Below, in pieces: positions 17,301 through 27,870 of a stretch of 64,000 nt of DNA. A model generated the notes under the pieces. It saw only the letters and a list, made by a program, of their open reading frames with translations. It made no database searches and had not been told where the DNA came from. The DNA comes from Gemmatimonadota bacterium (GTDB lineage Bacteria; Gemmatimonadota; Gemmatimonadetes; Longimicrobiales; Gaopeijiaceae), in contig JAJDXS010000080.1 in the NCBI GenBank assembly GCA_022823145.1, positions 62,001-126,000 of the forward strand, given 5' to 3'. Numbering within the stretch: position 1 is the stretch's first letter; each line of letters opens with the position of its first letter. Made by a program: the position numbers and the translations under genes.

Positions 17301-17302
17301 AT

Positions 17303-18379
17303 CTAGCTTGGTCTCAGCGCCGACCCTTCGCGCCAGCCGTCCGGGCCGAAGAGATGAGCACGCTCCCACGCGACCGAGACGCCGATCCCGTCCCCGGCTG
17401 CCACGCGCAGCGTGGGCGGCACCCGCGCGACCCACGCCGCATCGCCCGGCCCGTCGAGGTGGACCCGCTGCTCGCTGCCGAGGACCTCGACGCGGACGAC
17501 GGCGGCGTCGAAGTCGGCGTGCGGCGCGTCAAGGGCGAGATCTTCCGGGCGCACCGCCAGCGTCGCCCTGTCGAACGGCCAGATGCCGGCCAGGCGGAAC
17601 GGCCCGCCCGTGAGGCGGCCTGCGCTGTTGCGCGCCAGCGTGAGCCGATTGATCGCGGGCGACCCCACGAAACCCGCGACGAAGAGGTCCACCGGCCTGC
17701 GGTAAATCTCGTCGGGCGTTCCCACCTGCAGCACGCGCCCCCGGTCCATCACCGCGACGCGCTCCCCGAGCGAGAGCGCCTCGACCTGGTCGTGGGTGAC
17801 GAAGATCATGGTGGTGCCGAGGCGCCGATGGAGCGCGGCGATCTCGTCACGCGTCCTGAGGCGCAGCCCTGCATCGAGGTTCGAGAGGGGTTCGTCGAAG
17901 AGGAAGACGCCTGGATCGCGCACCATCGCCCGCCCCAGCGCGACCCGCTGGCGCTGCCCACCGGAGAGCTGGCCGGGACGCCGCGACAGCAGCCCGGAGA
18001 GTCCGAGCACCGTGGCCACCTCGCCCACAAGGGTCTCGATTTCGGCGCGGCCGGCGCCCCGCACCCGGAGGCCGAAGCCCAGGTTCTGCGCGACGGTCAT
18101 GTGCGGGTAGAGCGCGTAGCTCTGGAAGACCATCGCCGCATCGCGGTCGCCCGGCGGCACGTCGTCGACGCACCGCCCCCCAATCCAGACCTCCCCCGCG
18201 CTCGCCTCCTCGAGCCCGGCGACGAGGCGCAGCAAGGTGCTCTTGCCGCACCCCGACGGCCCCACCAGCACCATGAGTTCGCCGGGGCGCACCTCGAGGT
18301 CCACCGCCGCCACGGCCACGGTGTCGCCGAAACGCTTCTCGACGCCGCGCAGCGATACCGACTGCGGCCCGCGGGTCAT
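17303..18379 (-). CDS. Sugar ABC transporter ATPase (MalK/UgpC type)
   Basis: Cytoplasmic ATPase of 358 aa that powers the sugar importer. Walker A 'GPSGCGKST' near 39-47, Q-loop 'MVFQSYALYPHMTV', signature 'LSGGQRQRVALGRA', Walker B 'VFLFDEPLSNLD', H-loop 'IFVTHDQVEAL'. C-terminal to residue 240 is the OB/TOBE-type regulatory region typical of MalK ('TLAVRPEDLALD', 'VEVLGSEQRVHLDG'). The ATG overlaps the stop of the glycoside hydrolase gene by 4 nt. An ATPase gene separated from its permeases by a promoter-like gap may serve other importers too, as is known for shared MsmK-type ATPases; that is inference. Confidence 0.95.
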   Translation of the reverse strand: MTRGPQSVSLRGVEKRFGDTVAVAAVDLEVRPGELMVLVGPSGCGKSTLLRLVAGLEEASAGEVWIGGRCVDDVPPGDRDAAMVFQSYALYPHMTVAQNLGFGLRVRGAGRAEIETLVGEVATVLGLSGLLSRRPGQLSGGQRQRVALGRAMVRDPGVFLFDEPLSNLDAGLRLRTRDEIAALHRRLGTTMIFVTHDQVEALSLGERVAVMDRGRVLQVGTPDEIYRRPVDLFVAGFVGSPAINRLTLARNSAGRLTGGPFRLAGIWPFDRATLAVRPEDLALDAPHADFDAAVVRVEVLGSEQRVHLDGPGDAAWVARVPPTLRVAAGDGIGVSVAWERAHLFGPDGWREGSALRPS

Positions 18380-20670
18380 GGCAGCGTCTCCGTCGGGGCA
18401 ACATCGTCCCAGGCCACGATCAGGGGCTCGCCGCGCGGCCCGCTGTAGCGCTCGCCGTCCACGGTGAGGGTGGCGCGATCCTCGTCCAGCGCGACGTACA
18501 GCGCCCGGCCCCGGGCGTTCACGGGTCCCATCGAAACATGGGGTTGCGCGTGCGGGAGCGGTCGTACTTCCACTCCTCTCGAGTCCACGTGGAGCCCGGC
18601 GAACGCGCGCGCCAGCAGGTCGAGGACCCAGGAATGCTGGTAGTCATCAATCCCCCGGAAGTGGCAGGCGCGGCCGGCATATGGATTGTAGTGCTCGAAG
18701 CAGTTCGGGCGCCCGGGATCGCCGTCGGTGAACATCATGCGCACGAAGCACGCGAGCATGTCGGCGGCGAGTTCTCCAGCCCGCGTGTTGCCACGGCGCC
18801 ACTCCCTGAGCAGACCCTCGATGACGTGGCTCGTGGTCATGGGCCAGACGCGTCCGTTCCAGGGGCAGTTGCGGCGCTTGCCCCGCCAGATCCCTTCGGC
18901 GGAAAAGCGGGGATCGTCCACGCTGGACGAGGGGAGCGGGAACGGCGTGCCGAAGGTCGACGGGTCCTCCAGATGGTCGAGCATGGCGTCGAGGCGCCGG
19001 CCGTCGGCGAGCCCGGCCAGCATGGGGTAGAAGCCGACGGCGGCCTTGACCCCGGTGCGCTTCAGAGTGCGGCCGTCGACATCGGTGAACAGGCGCGCCT
19101 CGGGGCACCACATGCGCTCGGTGATGGCGGTTGCGCAGCGATCCCGCAGGGCGCGCCATTCGGATGCGTCACCCGTTCGGCCCAGGCGCCCGGCGAGGAC
19201 GGCGAGCGCCCGGAACAGCTGGTGGGCGTATACGGATATGTCGATGCCCTTCAGGCGCAGTCGCGGACGCCACCCCCCCACGTCGGCCTTGTCGTCGACC
19301 GCCATGTAGCGCGACATGTACTCCTGACCCGTCTCGAAGTGGTTCACGACGGTGAACATCCCGGACTGCTCGGGATCGCGCGCGGCGTCCACCCAGCGAG
19401 CATAGCGGGAGAGGCCTTCGTAGCAGCGGACGAGCGCCACGGAGTCGGGGTGCATGTCTTCGACCGCGAGCAGCGCGTCGCCCCAGTTGGCGTGGTAGAA
19501 GTCGGTGCCCTCGAGGTGATCGGGGTATAGCCGCCCGTGAAAGGAGCCGTCGGGCTTCCGGTTGTCGATGAAGTTGAGCAGCGATCCCCACGCCTCCCTG
19601 CCGCCGGCCCGCCAGCGCATCTCCATCATGTGGCACTGGGCGCTGTAGGTGATGGGGACGTGGAAGTACTCGGGTCCCTCCGCGATGGCGGGGTGGCGGA
19701 CGTGCCCCCAGTGCCCCTCGATGCGGTTGAGGCCGAGTCCGTAGACGCGGTAGTCGAAGTAGCGGTCGAGGTGTGGGTCGCCGCAGCAGAAGGCCGGGAA
19801 GCCGGCGAAGAACGAAGCCCACTCCGTATCCGGGCTCGGGCGGGGGCTGGCGAGTGCGGCGGGCTCGCCGAGTTGCGGTTGCAGTTGCAGTCGAAGAGGA
19901 ACCCGGCCTTCGGAGCCGATGAAAAAGGCCACCGCGATCCAGGTCCATCCGGGGCGGCCGTCGTCGGCATCCGCCGCCAGGGCGAGCGGATCCGGTGGCG
20001 CAGACACCTCGGCAAACGGCGAGTGCCCCCACTCCGGCACCGCCAACCCCTCCGACCGAATGACCTGGCTCCAGGCGGGTGTGGACGGCCCCCTGAGTGC
20101 CATGCGCACCGTCATCGGCCGACCGGTGCGGTCCGGAACGCTACGGATCCAGCCGACTCCGCGCTCGAGGCGGGTCAGTCCGGAGACCGCGTCTGCGGGT
20201 TGGGCGGTGAATCCCACCAGATGACCTCCCGCCAGTGCAGCGGGAAGACTCCACGACGACTCCAGGATCCCTCCGGGCCGGACCCGACGCTCCTCCATGA
20301 CGCGATGATGCCCCTGCTCAGTCGACAGCGGCGCGGACCATCGCGCGGTCAGCCGTCCGGGATGCCAATTCCAAGCTGAGGGCTGCGGTTCCCGTGCGTT
20401 CCCGCCGCTGGTGACGCACGGACCGCCGCGCAATCGGATCTCCATCCCGCGTCCGTCCAGAAGCGCGACCGAAAAACCGGGTCCGACCTCGCGCTGAAGC
20501 AGGTGCACGGGGTCCCAGAATCCCGGCCGGTGCAGCCATTTCGGAAACGGGGGAGCCCAGGCGACGCCGTCAAGACCGCCGAGGTACCACTTGTCGTCGC
20601 GGGCCAGAGCATGAATGCGCTCGTGCGGCGAGGCGCTGCGCACGTCAGGCGGTACCGGGCGCGCCTCCAT
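18376..20670 (-). CDS. Cytoplasmic (alpha/alpha)6 glycoside hydrolase, GH63/trehalase-like
   Basis: 764 aa. The C-terminal two thirds read as an (alpha/alpha)6-barrel like the GH-G clan and 'MGH1-like' domain: 'FCCGDPHLDRYFDYRVYGLGLNRIEG' (split), 'GPEYFHVPITYSAQCHMMEMRW', 'GRLYPDHLEGTDFYHANWGDALLAV', 'GIWRGKRRNCPWNGRVWPM' near 610, and 'FEHYNPYAGRACHFRGIDDYQHSW' near 680. The W-NGRVWP and E-YNP motifs are where the family carries catalytic and substrate residues. Residues 1-250 form a beta-rich N-terminal domain. There is no signal peptide, so it should act on imported oligosaccharides in the cytosol, consistent with cotranscription with the ABC importer. Exact linkage specificity is unknown. 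First gene of the operon. Confidence 0.8.
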   Translation of the reverse strand: MEARPVPPDVRSASPHERIHALARDDKWYLGGLDGVAWAPPFPKWLHRPGFWDPVHLLQREVGPGFSVALLDGRGMEIRLRGGPCVTSGGNAREPQPSAWNWHPGRLTARWSAPLSTEQGHHRVMEERRVRPGGILESSWSLPAALAGGHLVGFTAQPADAVSGLTRLERGVGWIRSVPDRTGRPMTVRMALRGPSTPAWSQVIRSEGLAVPEWGHSPFAEVSAPPDPLALAADADDGRPGWTWIAVAFFIGSEGRVPLRLQLQPQLGEPAALASPRPSPDTEWASFFAGFPAFCCGDPHLDRYFDYRVYGLGLNRIEGHWGHVRHPAIAEGPEYFHVPITYSAQCHMMEMRWRAGGREAWGSLLNFIDNRKPDGSFHGRLYPDHLEGTDFYHANWGDALLAVEDMHPDSVALVRCYEGLSRYARWVDAARDPEQSGMFTVVNHFETGQEYMSRYMAVDDKADVGGWRPRLRLKGIDISVYAHQLFRALAVLAGRLGRTGDASEWRALRDRCATAITERMWCPEARLFTDVDGRTLKRTGVKAAVGFYPMLAGLADGRRLDAMLDHLEDPSTFGTPFPLPSSSVDDPRFSAEGIWRGKRRNCPWNGRVWPMTTSHVIEGLLREWRRGNTRAGELAADMLACFVRMMFTDGDPGRPNCFEHYNPYAGRACHFRGIDDYQHSWVLDLLARAFAGLHVDSRGVEVRPLPHAQPHVSMGPVNARGRALYVALDEDRATLTVDGERYSGPRGEPLIVAWDDVAPTETLP

Positions 20671-20997
20671 CCGTTTCGCGTCCTACCTCATTGCCACAGC
20701 AGAATGAACCGTCTGTGAGCCGGTTCGACCGGTCGCGCGTTCATTGAATGGAGCGCGGCAAAGGCATCGACCTGGGGCCGGGACACGGCAATCGGCTCGG
20801 TCATCACCACCCAGCTCACTACCTCGGAGCAGGGACCATCAATAGGCCGCTGAAGGCACTGAGTCGCATGTTTTCCTCCCTGTGGAGCACCAAGAAGAGA
20901 TTGCGGGAGCGGTTAAAGTACACCGCCCCCTGCGGCTGGCAACGCCGATGCCTCAAGCGTTCTGTGGCCACCGCGCATCCCGAACGTAGATTACGAG
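20671..20997. other. Divergent intergenic region, hydrolase operon / rel
   Basis: 327 nt without a credible gene between the minus-strand sugar operon and the plus-strand rel gene. It must hold promoters for both. I see a TAGATT hexamer at 20987-20992, only 5 nt before the rel ATG, and a locally AT-richer stretch near 20880-20925. No strong -35/-10 pair, RNA gene or repeat stands out. Confidence 0.5.
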
Positions 20998-23211
20998 ATG
21001 GCGACCACGGCGGCGGCCGCACGCGTTACGACGATCCGGGGTTTGCCCCGGCCACTGGCCAGGGCCATGGAGGCGTACGCCGAGCGTCTCGATGTTGAGG
21101 CGATCCAGGCGGCCTATGAACTCGCCGCCGAGGCGCACGCCGGTCAGTTCAGGGCCTCGGGCGAGCCGTATATCAATCACGCGGTCGAGGTCGCCACGAT
21201 CCTCGCCGAGCTGCAGCTCGATACGGGCACGGTGGTTTCGGCGCTGGTCCACGACGTGGTCGAGGACACGGTGGTCTCTCTACAGGGCATTCGAGAGCTC
21301 TTCGGCGACGAGGTCGGCGCGATCGTGGACGGGGTCACCAAGATCGGGAAAGTGCGCTTCCGCTCAAGCACGGAACGCCAGGTGGAGAACTATCGCAAGC
21401 TCCTGCTCTCGATGGCTCAGGATGCGAGGGTGATCCTGGTCAAGCTGGCCGATCGACTGCACAACATGCGGACACTCGAGTACCTGCCTCCGAGGAAGCA
21501 GAAGCCGATCGCGCGGGAAACTCGCGAGATCTACGCGCCTCTGGCGCATCGGCTGGGGATGGCGGCGATCAAGTGGGAACTCGAGGACCTGGCCTTCAAA
21601 TACCTCGACCGCGAAGCCTACGACGCGTTGCGGAAGCTGGTCAGGCAGCGGCGCCGGGCGCGGGAACGGCTCATCCTGGAGATGCAGCGTCCGCTGGAGG
21701 AGGCACTCGACGAGGCCGGCGTCGTGGCCGAGGTGACGGGTCGGCCCAAGCACCTGTGGTCGATCCATCGGAAGATGGTCACGCAAGACCGGAGCTACGA
21801 CGACATCTACGACCTGATGGCGCTGCGCGTGATCACCGATTCGGTGCAGGGATGCTACGCGGCGCTGGGGATCATCCATGGTCGCTGGACGCCGATTCAG
21901 GAACGCTTTCACGACTACGTGGCCACCCCGAAATCCAACATGTACCAGTCGATCCACACGACCGTCTACGGAGCCGGGGGGCGCCGGTACGAGATCCAGA
22001 TCCGCACGGAAGACATGCACCGTACCGCGGAATTCGGGATCGCCGCCCACTGGCGCTACAAGGAGGAGGGGAAGGGCAGCAGGGTCGACGATGCGCTTAC
22101 CTGGTTCCGCCAGGTGCTTGAGTGGCACAAGGACGCCCGCGAGCCCGAGGAGTTCATGGAGTTCCTCCACATGGACCTCTTCCAGGGCGAGATCTTCGTC
22201 TTCACGCCGAAGGGCGAGGTGAAGCAGCTTCCGGTAGGATCCTCCCCGATCGACTTCGCGTTTTCGGTCCACACGGAGGTGGGATTCCGGTGCGCAGGCG
22301 CCAAGGTCAACGGGAGGATTGCGCCCCTGTCGCGCCAGTTGAAGAGCGGTGACTCGGTCGAGATCATCACCAACCCGCGCCAGCGCCCGAATCGTGACTG
22401 GCTGGGCTTCGTCAAGACGTCCCGGGCGCGCCAGCGGATCCGGCAGTGGATCCGGCGCGAGGAGTACGACAGCGCGCTGCGGCTCGGCCAGGAGTTTTTC
22501 CTGCGGGAGCTGCGCAAGGCGAAACGGCCGAAGCCCGGCGACGCCCAGATGCTGAAGGCCGCCCGCAAGCTGCAGTTCAAGAGCTTCGACGACGTGCTGG
22601 CGGCGCTCGCGCGCGGCGACATCGGCCCTTCCGCGGTGATTCGCGCGCTCTATCCGGACGAGGATCCGTCGGAGGTCGTGAAGCGGACGCCCTCGGCGCT
22701 GGAGCGCATCGCCGCGAAGATCCGCAAGTCGAACCGCGGCGTGACCATCCAGGGGATGGACAACCTCATGGTCCGGTACTCGCAGTGCTGCCAGCCGGTC
22801 CCGGGCGACAAGGTGATCGGTTACATCACGCGCGGGCGGGGCATATCGATCCACCGCACCGACTGCCCGAACGTCCTCAACCTGGACAACGATCCCGGGC
22901 GCCGCGTGGAGATCGAGTGGCGGGCGGAGCGGGACGACCGCTTTTTCGTGCACCTGTACATGGAGGGGACGGACCGGCGGGGACTGCTCGGAGACGTCGC
23001 GCGCACGATCAGCGAGACCGCGACGGACATTCAGCACGCCGACATGCGCGGTACGGACGGGGGGATGACGGCGGCGTTCGTGGTGGAGGTGCAGGATCTG
23101 AACCACCTCAAGCGCGTGATGGACGCGGTGCACCGCGTAAAGGGCGTCACCTCGGTGATCCGGCGCGAGAGCATCGGCGAGAGCGAACTCTTCGACGGGA
23201 AGGGGAAGTAG
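20998..23211 (+). CDS. rel: Bifunctional (p)ppGpp synthetase/hydrolase (Rel/SpoT)
   Basis: Stringent-response enzyme of 737 aa that makes and degrades (p)ppGpp. Order: HD hydrolase at about 30-190 with intact '[14 protein letters not shown]' and HDVVED catalytic motif; synthetase at about 230-350 with '[15 protein letters not shown]', '[12 protein letters not shown]' and EIQIRT; TGS at about 395-460 ('[15 protein letters not shown]'); a conserved Cys region ([11 protein letters not shown], '[11 protein letters not shown]'); and a C-terminal ACT domain ('[14 protein letters not shown]'). The intact HD motif argues for a hydrolase-competent Rel rather than a RelA-type monofunctional enzyme. There is no Shine-Dalgarno; TAGATT lies 5 nt upstream of the ATG, so the message may be leaderless. 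Confidence 0.96.
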   Translation: MATTAAAARVTTIRGLPRPLARAMEAYAERLDVEAIQAAYELAAEAHAGQFRASGEPYINHAVEVATILAELQLDTGTVVSALVHDVVEDTVVSLQGIRELFGDEVGAIVDGVTKIGKVRFRSSTERQVENYRKLLLSMAQDARVILVKLADRLHNMRTLEYLPPRKQKPIARETREIYAPLAHRLGMAAIKWELEDLAFKYLDREAYDALRKLVRQRRRARERLILEMQRPLEEALDEAGVVAEVTGRPKHLWSIHRKMVTQDRSYDDIYDLMALRVITDSVQGCYAALGIIHGRWTPIQERFHDYVATPKSNMYQSIHTTVYGAGGRRYEIQIRTEDMHRTAEFGIAAHWRYKEEGKGSRVDDALTWFRQVLEWHKDAREPEEFMEFLHMDLFQGEIFVFTPKGEVKQLPVGSSPIDFAFSVHTEVGFRCAGAKVNGRIAPLSRQLKSGDSVEIITNPRQRPNRDWLGFVKTSRARQRIRQWIRREEYDSALRLGQEFFLRELRKAKRPKPGDAQMLKAARKLQFKSFDDVLAALARGDIGPSAVIRALYPDEDPSEVVKRTPSALERIAAKIRKSNRGVTIQGMDNLMVRYSQCCQPVPGDKVIGYITRGRGISIHRTDCPNVLNLDNDPGRRVEIEWRAERDDRFFVHLYMEGTDRRGLLGDVARTISETATDIQHADMRGTDGGMTAAFVVEVQDLNHLKRVMDAVHRVKGVTSVIRRESIGESELFDGKGK

Positions 23212-23290
23212 GCCTTGCCAGCCCTGCGCCCCGCCGCCCTCAGGGCGACGCGGAGATTGTCGACGGCCTGCCAGGCGGGAGAGCTGCCCG

Positions 23291-25275
<1,985 letters not shown>

Positions 25276-25279
<4 letters not shown>

Positions 25280-25773
25280 TCGCGGTGGTGGTGACGGAGG
25301 CCGAGCTGGTGGCGTGGGGGCGGAGAATCGGGGCCGAATTGGGGCCGCCGGCGTTCATCGGGCTGCAGGGGCCGCTTGGGGCGGGGAAGTCGGTGCTCGC
25401 GAGGGCGGTGGCGGAGGGGGCGGGGGTCCGGGAGTGTGTGCCGTCTCCGACCTTCAACATCGTGTTCCGGTATGGATTGGCGGGACGCGCGGACGGAAGC
25501 GCGGGCGGGCTCGCGTCTTCGGTGGTGCATGCGGACCTTTACCGGCTGCGTTCCGTCGAGGAGCTGGGCGGGATCGGCTGGGACGACCTGGTGGGGGACG
25601 AGGGCGCGATCGTGCTGGTCGAATGGCCCGAGCACGCGGGCGGAGAGCTTCCCGCCGACCGCTGGGAGTTGACGCTGGGGTACGCTGAAGGGGACCCGGG
25701 GTTGCGTACGGTCGAGGTGGAGCGGTATGGCGAGCCCTCGGCCCTCCCGGCCTTTCCGGTGGGCGTGGGGTGA
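25276..25773 (+). CDS. tsaE: tRNA t6A synthesis ATPase TsaE
   Basis: Small P-loop ATPase (165 aa) required with TsaB/TsaD/TsaC for N6-threonylcarbamoyladenosine at position 37 of ANN-decoding tRNAs. Walker A '[14 protein letters not shown]' at about 35-48, '[11 protein letters not shown]' switch near 60-70, 'HADLYRL' and '[10 protein letters not shown]' downstream, all family hallmarks. The GTG start at 25276 overlaps the uvrB stop (GTGA), and the gene again overlaps tsaB by 4 nt, so the block is translationally coupled. An insertion of about ten residues between the SPTF motif and HADLYRL ([13 protein letters not shown]) is somewhat unusual. Confidence 0.93.
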
Positions 25774-26480
25774 CGGCCGGCCCGTGCGTGGATGGGTCCG
25801 CGTGTGCGCCGGCCGGACCCGTGCTCGGGATCGAGACATCGGCGCGCGTGGGATCGGTGGCTCTCGCGGAGGCCGGGGAGGTGGTGGCGGGACGCGTGCT
25901 GTCCGAGCCGGCCCGCCACTCGTTGGGGCTGATTCCGGCGGTGCGCGAGGTGCTCGCCGAGCGAGGGGTGGGGGTGGACGAGGTCGTCGGAGTGGCGGTG
26001 GGGGCCGGGCCGGGGTCGTTCACGGGAGTGAAGATCGCGGCGGCCGTGGCGAAGGGGCTGTCGTGCAGCCTGGGGGTGCCGCTGTACGCCACCTCGAGTC
26101 TGCGTGCGGCGGCGGTGGCGGCGGCCCCCCCCGTCGTGACGGCGTCGGATCGGGAGATCCGGTATGTGATCTTCGATGCGCGGGGTGGCCGGGTGTACGG
26201 CGCCTGCTACGATGTGGGCGCGGGTGGGGCGGTCGAGGCGGTTGCGCCGCACGCGGGCACGATCCTCGATGTGCTCAACCGGCGGCCGCCACGCGGTGCC
26301 GTGTTCACCGGCGACGGCGCCGTGGCGCACGCGGGGCTGATCGGCGCGGCGGGGTACGAGGTGCGGCCTCCTCCCGCCGGGGTGCCCGGGGCCGACGGTG
26401 TGCTGCGTTGCTGCGACTGGGTGGCGGTGGACGCCGCGTCGTGGGAGCCCGAATACGTGCGGGAATGGAGGCCGGGATGA
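25770..26480 (+). CDS. tsaB: tRNA t6A synthesis protein TsaB
   Basis: Inactive-paralogue partner of TsaD in t6A formation, 236 aa. 'VLGIETSARVGSVALAEAGEVV' near residue 20 is the ASKHA-type phosphate-1 strand; 'HSLGLIPAVREVLAERG', 'VGVAVGAGPGSFTGVKIAAAVAKGL' (split) and 'PLYATSSLRA' follow in the TsaB order. GTG start at 25770 overlapping the tsaE stop by 4 nt; an N-terminal extension of about 18 residues precedes the first strand, so an internal start is possible. It overlaps rimI by 4 nt. Confidence 0.93.
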   Translation: MTAGPCVDGSACAPAGPVLGIETSARVGSVALAEAGEVVAGRVLSEPARHSLGLIPAVREVLAERGVGVDEVVGVAVGAGPGSFTGVKIAAAVAKGLSCSLGVPLYATSSLRAAAVAAAPPVVTASDREIRYVIFDARGGRVYGACYDVGAGGAVEAVAPHAGTILDVLNRRPPRGAVFTGDGAVAHAGLIGAAGYEVRPPPAGVPGADGVLRCCDWVAVDAASWEPEYVREWRPG

Positions 26481-26959
26481 CGGGGCGGGGGGTGGTGGTG
26501 CGGGAGGCGGTTGGGAAGGATCTCCCCGCCATCGCCGAGATCGAGGCAGCGACGTTCTCGCGGCCCTGGAGCCGGGCCACCTTCACCGGCCTCCTCGATC
26601 GCTCCGAGGCCGAACTGCTCGTCGCGAGCGACGGCGGCTCGGTGGTGGGCTACCTGGTGCTGTTGACGGGCCCGGGCGAAGCGGAACTTGCGAACCTCGC
26701 GGTGAGTGCGGGATCCCGAAAACGTGGGATCGGGAAGGCCCTGCTGGCCGCCGCCAGCGAGATCCTGCTCGACAAGGGCATAGGCTGCCTGTACCTGGCC
26801 GTTCGCGCATCGAACGAGAAGGCGATCAGATTGTACGAGCGATTCGGCTTCTCCGACGTCGGGACTCACCGTGCCTACTATCAGGATCCTTCCGAAGACG
26901 CGCGCGTGCTGGCGCTGGAACTGTCCGGTTCGCCGCCATCGAGGGGTTCATCGAGCTGA
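26477..26959 (+). CDS. rimI: Ribosomal protein S18-alanine N-acetyltransferase RimI
   Basis: GNAT acetyltransferase of 160 aa. Acetyl-CoA binding motif A is 'AVSAGSRKRGIGKALLAAA' near residue 77-95 (R-x-x-G-I-G), motif B 'ASNEKAIRLYERFGFSDVG' near 117-135, and an early 'IEAATFSRPWSRATF' segment typical of RimI. The ATG overlaps the tsaB stop (ATGA). tsaB-rimI adjacency is widespread, which supports the specific assignment. The last 79 nt overlap the convergent unknown gene; the C-terminal 'GSPPSRGSSS' is low complexity. Confidence 0.9.
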   Translation: MTGRGVVVREAVGKDLPAIAEIEAATFSRPWSRATFTGLLDRSEAELLVASDGGSVVGYLVLLTGPGEAELANLAVSAGSRKRGIGKALLAAASEILLDKGIGCLYLAVRASNEKAIRLYERFGFSDVGTHRAYYQDPSEDARVLALELSGSPPSRGSSS

Positions 26960-27870
26960 TCGACAGGTGTGTCGGACACCCGATCGGGTTGTTCGAGTTC
27001 CCGAAGCCGGGCCATCAGCCGCGCAAACCGGATCGACGCTATCCTGAGTGTCCTGGGGTTGACAGGCGACTTGCCCTCGCCGGCCTCCGGCTTCCCATCC
27101 TCCGGCGCGGCGGCTTCGATCACGTCGCCGCGCAAGGCGAAATACCTTTGCATTTCCCCGATGGCGGCGTCCGCAAGCACCTCCCGTATCCGTTCTCTCA
27201 GTTTCCGTCGGCCGGTATCGGTGGTGAGACCCCACAACACCTGCCGCCTGCAGACGTCGTCGACCTCGATTCCGGATTCACCGTGAAGAAGGCGCCTGAC
27301 GACTTCAGGGACGATCACACCCGCTATTTCGACCGAGCCCGATTCATGGTCGAAGGGGATCCAGCTCAAGGGGACCGTCTGCCAATCCACTGGGAGGAGC
27401 GGCCGGAAGATGTTCGTGAGGGCCGCCTTGACAAAGGGATTGGCATCGAGGACCAGGCCATCCGCTGTCTTCAGAATCAGCGCGGGCCTCACGCCGCTCT
27501 CCGCGACGCATGCGCGCAGGGTCTCCCGATGATCGTGCCGGCCGATGACCGCGACGCCGTAGGTCTCGGTCTGCTCGCGTGAAAGCCGCGTGCCCTGCCG
27601 CAATTCGACGGCGGTAAGCCTTGTGTAACGCTCCAGTCGCCCGGGATCGATCTCCGGGCTCCCCGTTACCTCGACAAACAGCGAATGGCGTGTCTCGCGG
27701 GAAGCCAGCACGAAGACGGGGTGACTCCGGTCCTGTCCATCCCATGTCAGCCCGCTGTTGATCCAGACGTCGCGGTATCCCATGCCGCGAAGTGCTCCGG
27801 AAACGCCAGGGGTACCCCGGCACATTCCCAGGAGGAGATTGACGACGCTAAGCCTGAAGTTCGAAGACAT
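26881..27870 (-). CDS. Unknown protein, possible PD-(D/E)XK-like fold (pair, downstream member)
   Basis: 329 aa, no family recognised. Predicted order of secondary structure at about 10-165 is helix (LSVVNLLLGM), strand (RDVWINSG), strand (HPVFVLAS), strand (HSLFVEVTG), helix (RLERYTRLTAVELR), strand (TYGVAVIG), helix (ETLRACVAESG), strand (PALILKTADG). This alpha-beta-beta-beta-alpha-beta pattern, with an E-V-T at the third strand where nucleases have E-x-K, resembles the restriction-endonuclease fold, but the catalytic Lys is missing, so this is only a hint. A helical domain follows (VVRRLLHGESG, RERIREVLADAAIGEMQRYFALRG). The Ser-rich tail lies antisense to rimI. The start overlaps the upstream partner gene by 23 nt. 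Confidence 0.65.
   Translation of the reverse strand: MSSNFRLSVVNLLLGMCRGTPGVSGALRGMGYRDVWINSGLTWDGQDRSHPVFVLASRETRHSLFVEVTGSPEIDPGRLERYTRLTAVELRQGTRLSREQTETYGVAVIGRHDHRETLRACVAESGVRPALILKTADGLVLDANPFVKAALTNIFRPLLPVDWQTVPLSWIPFDHESGSVEIAGVIVPEVVRRLLHGESGIEVDDVCRRQVLWGLTTDTGRRKLRERIREVLADAAIGEMQRYFALRGDVIEAAAPEDGKPEAGEGKSPVNPRTLRIASIRFARLMARLRELEQPDRVSDTPVDQLDEPLDGGEPDSSSASTRASSEGS

Noticed and set aside
21364-23133. 589-aa minus-strand frame opposite rel
   Set aside because: Shadow of rel; low-complexity His/Arg/Leu-rich composition and no family motif.
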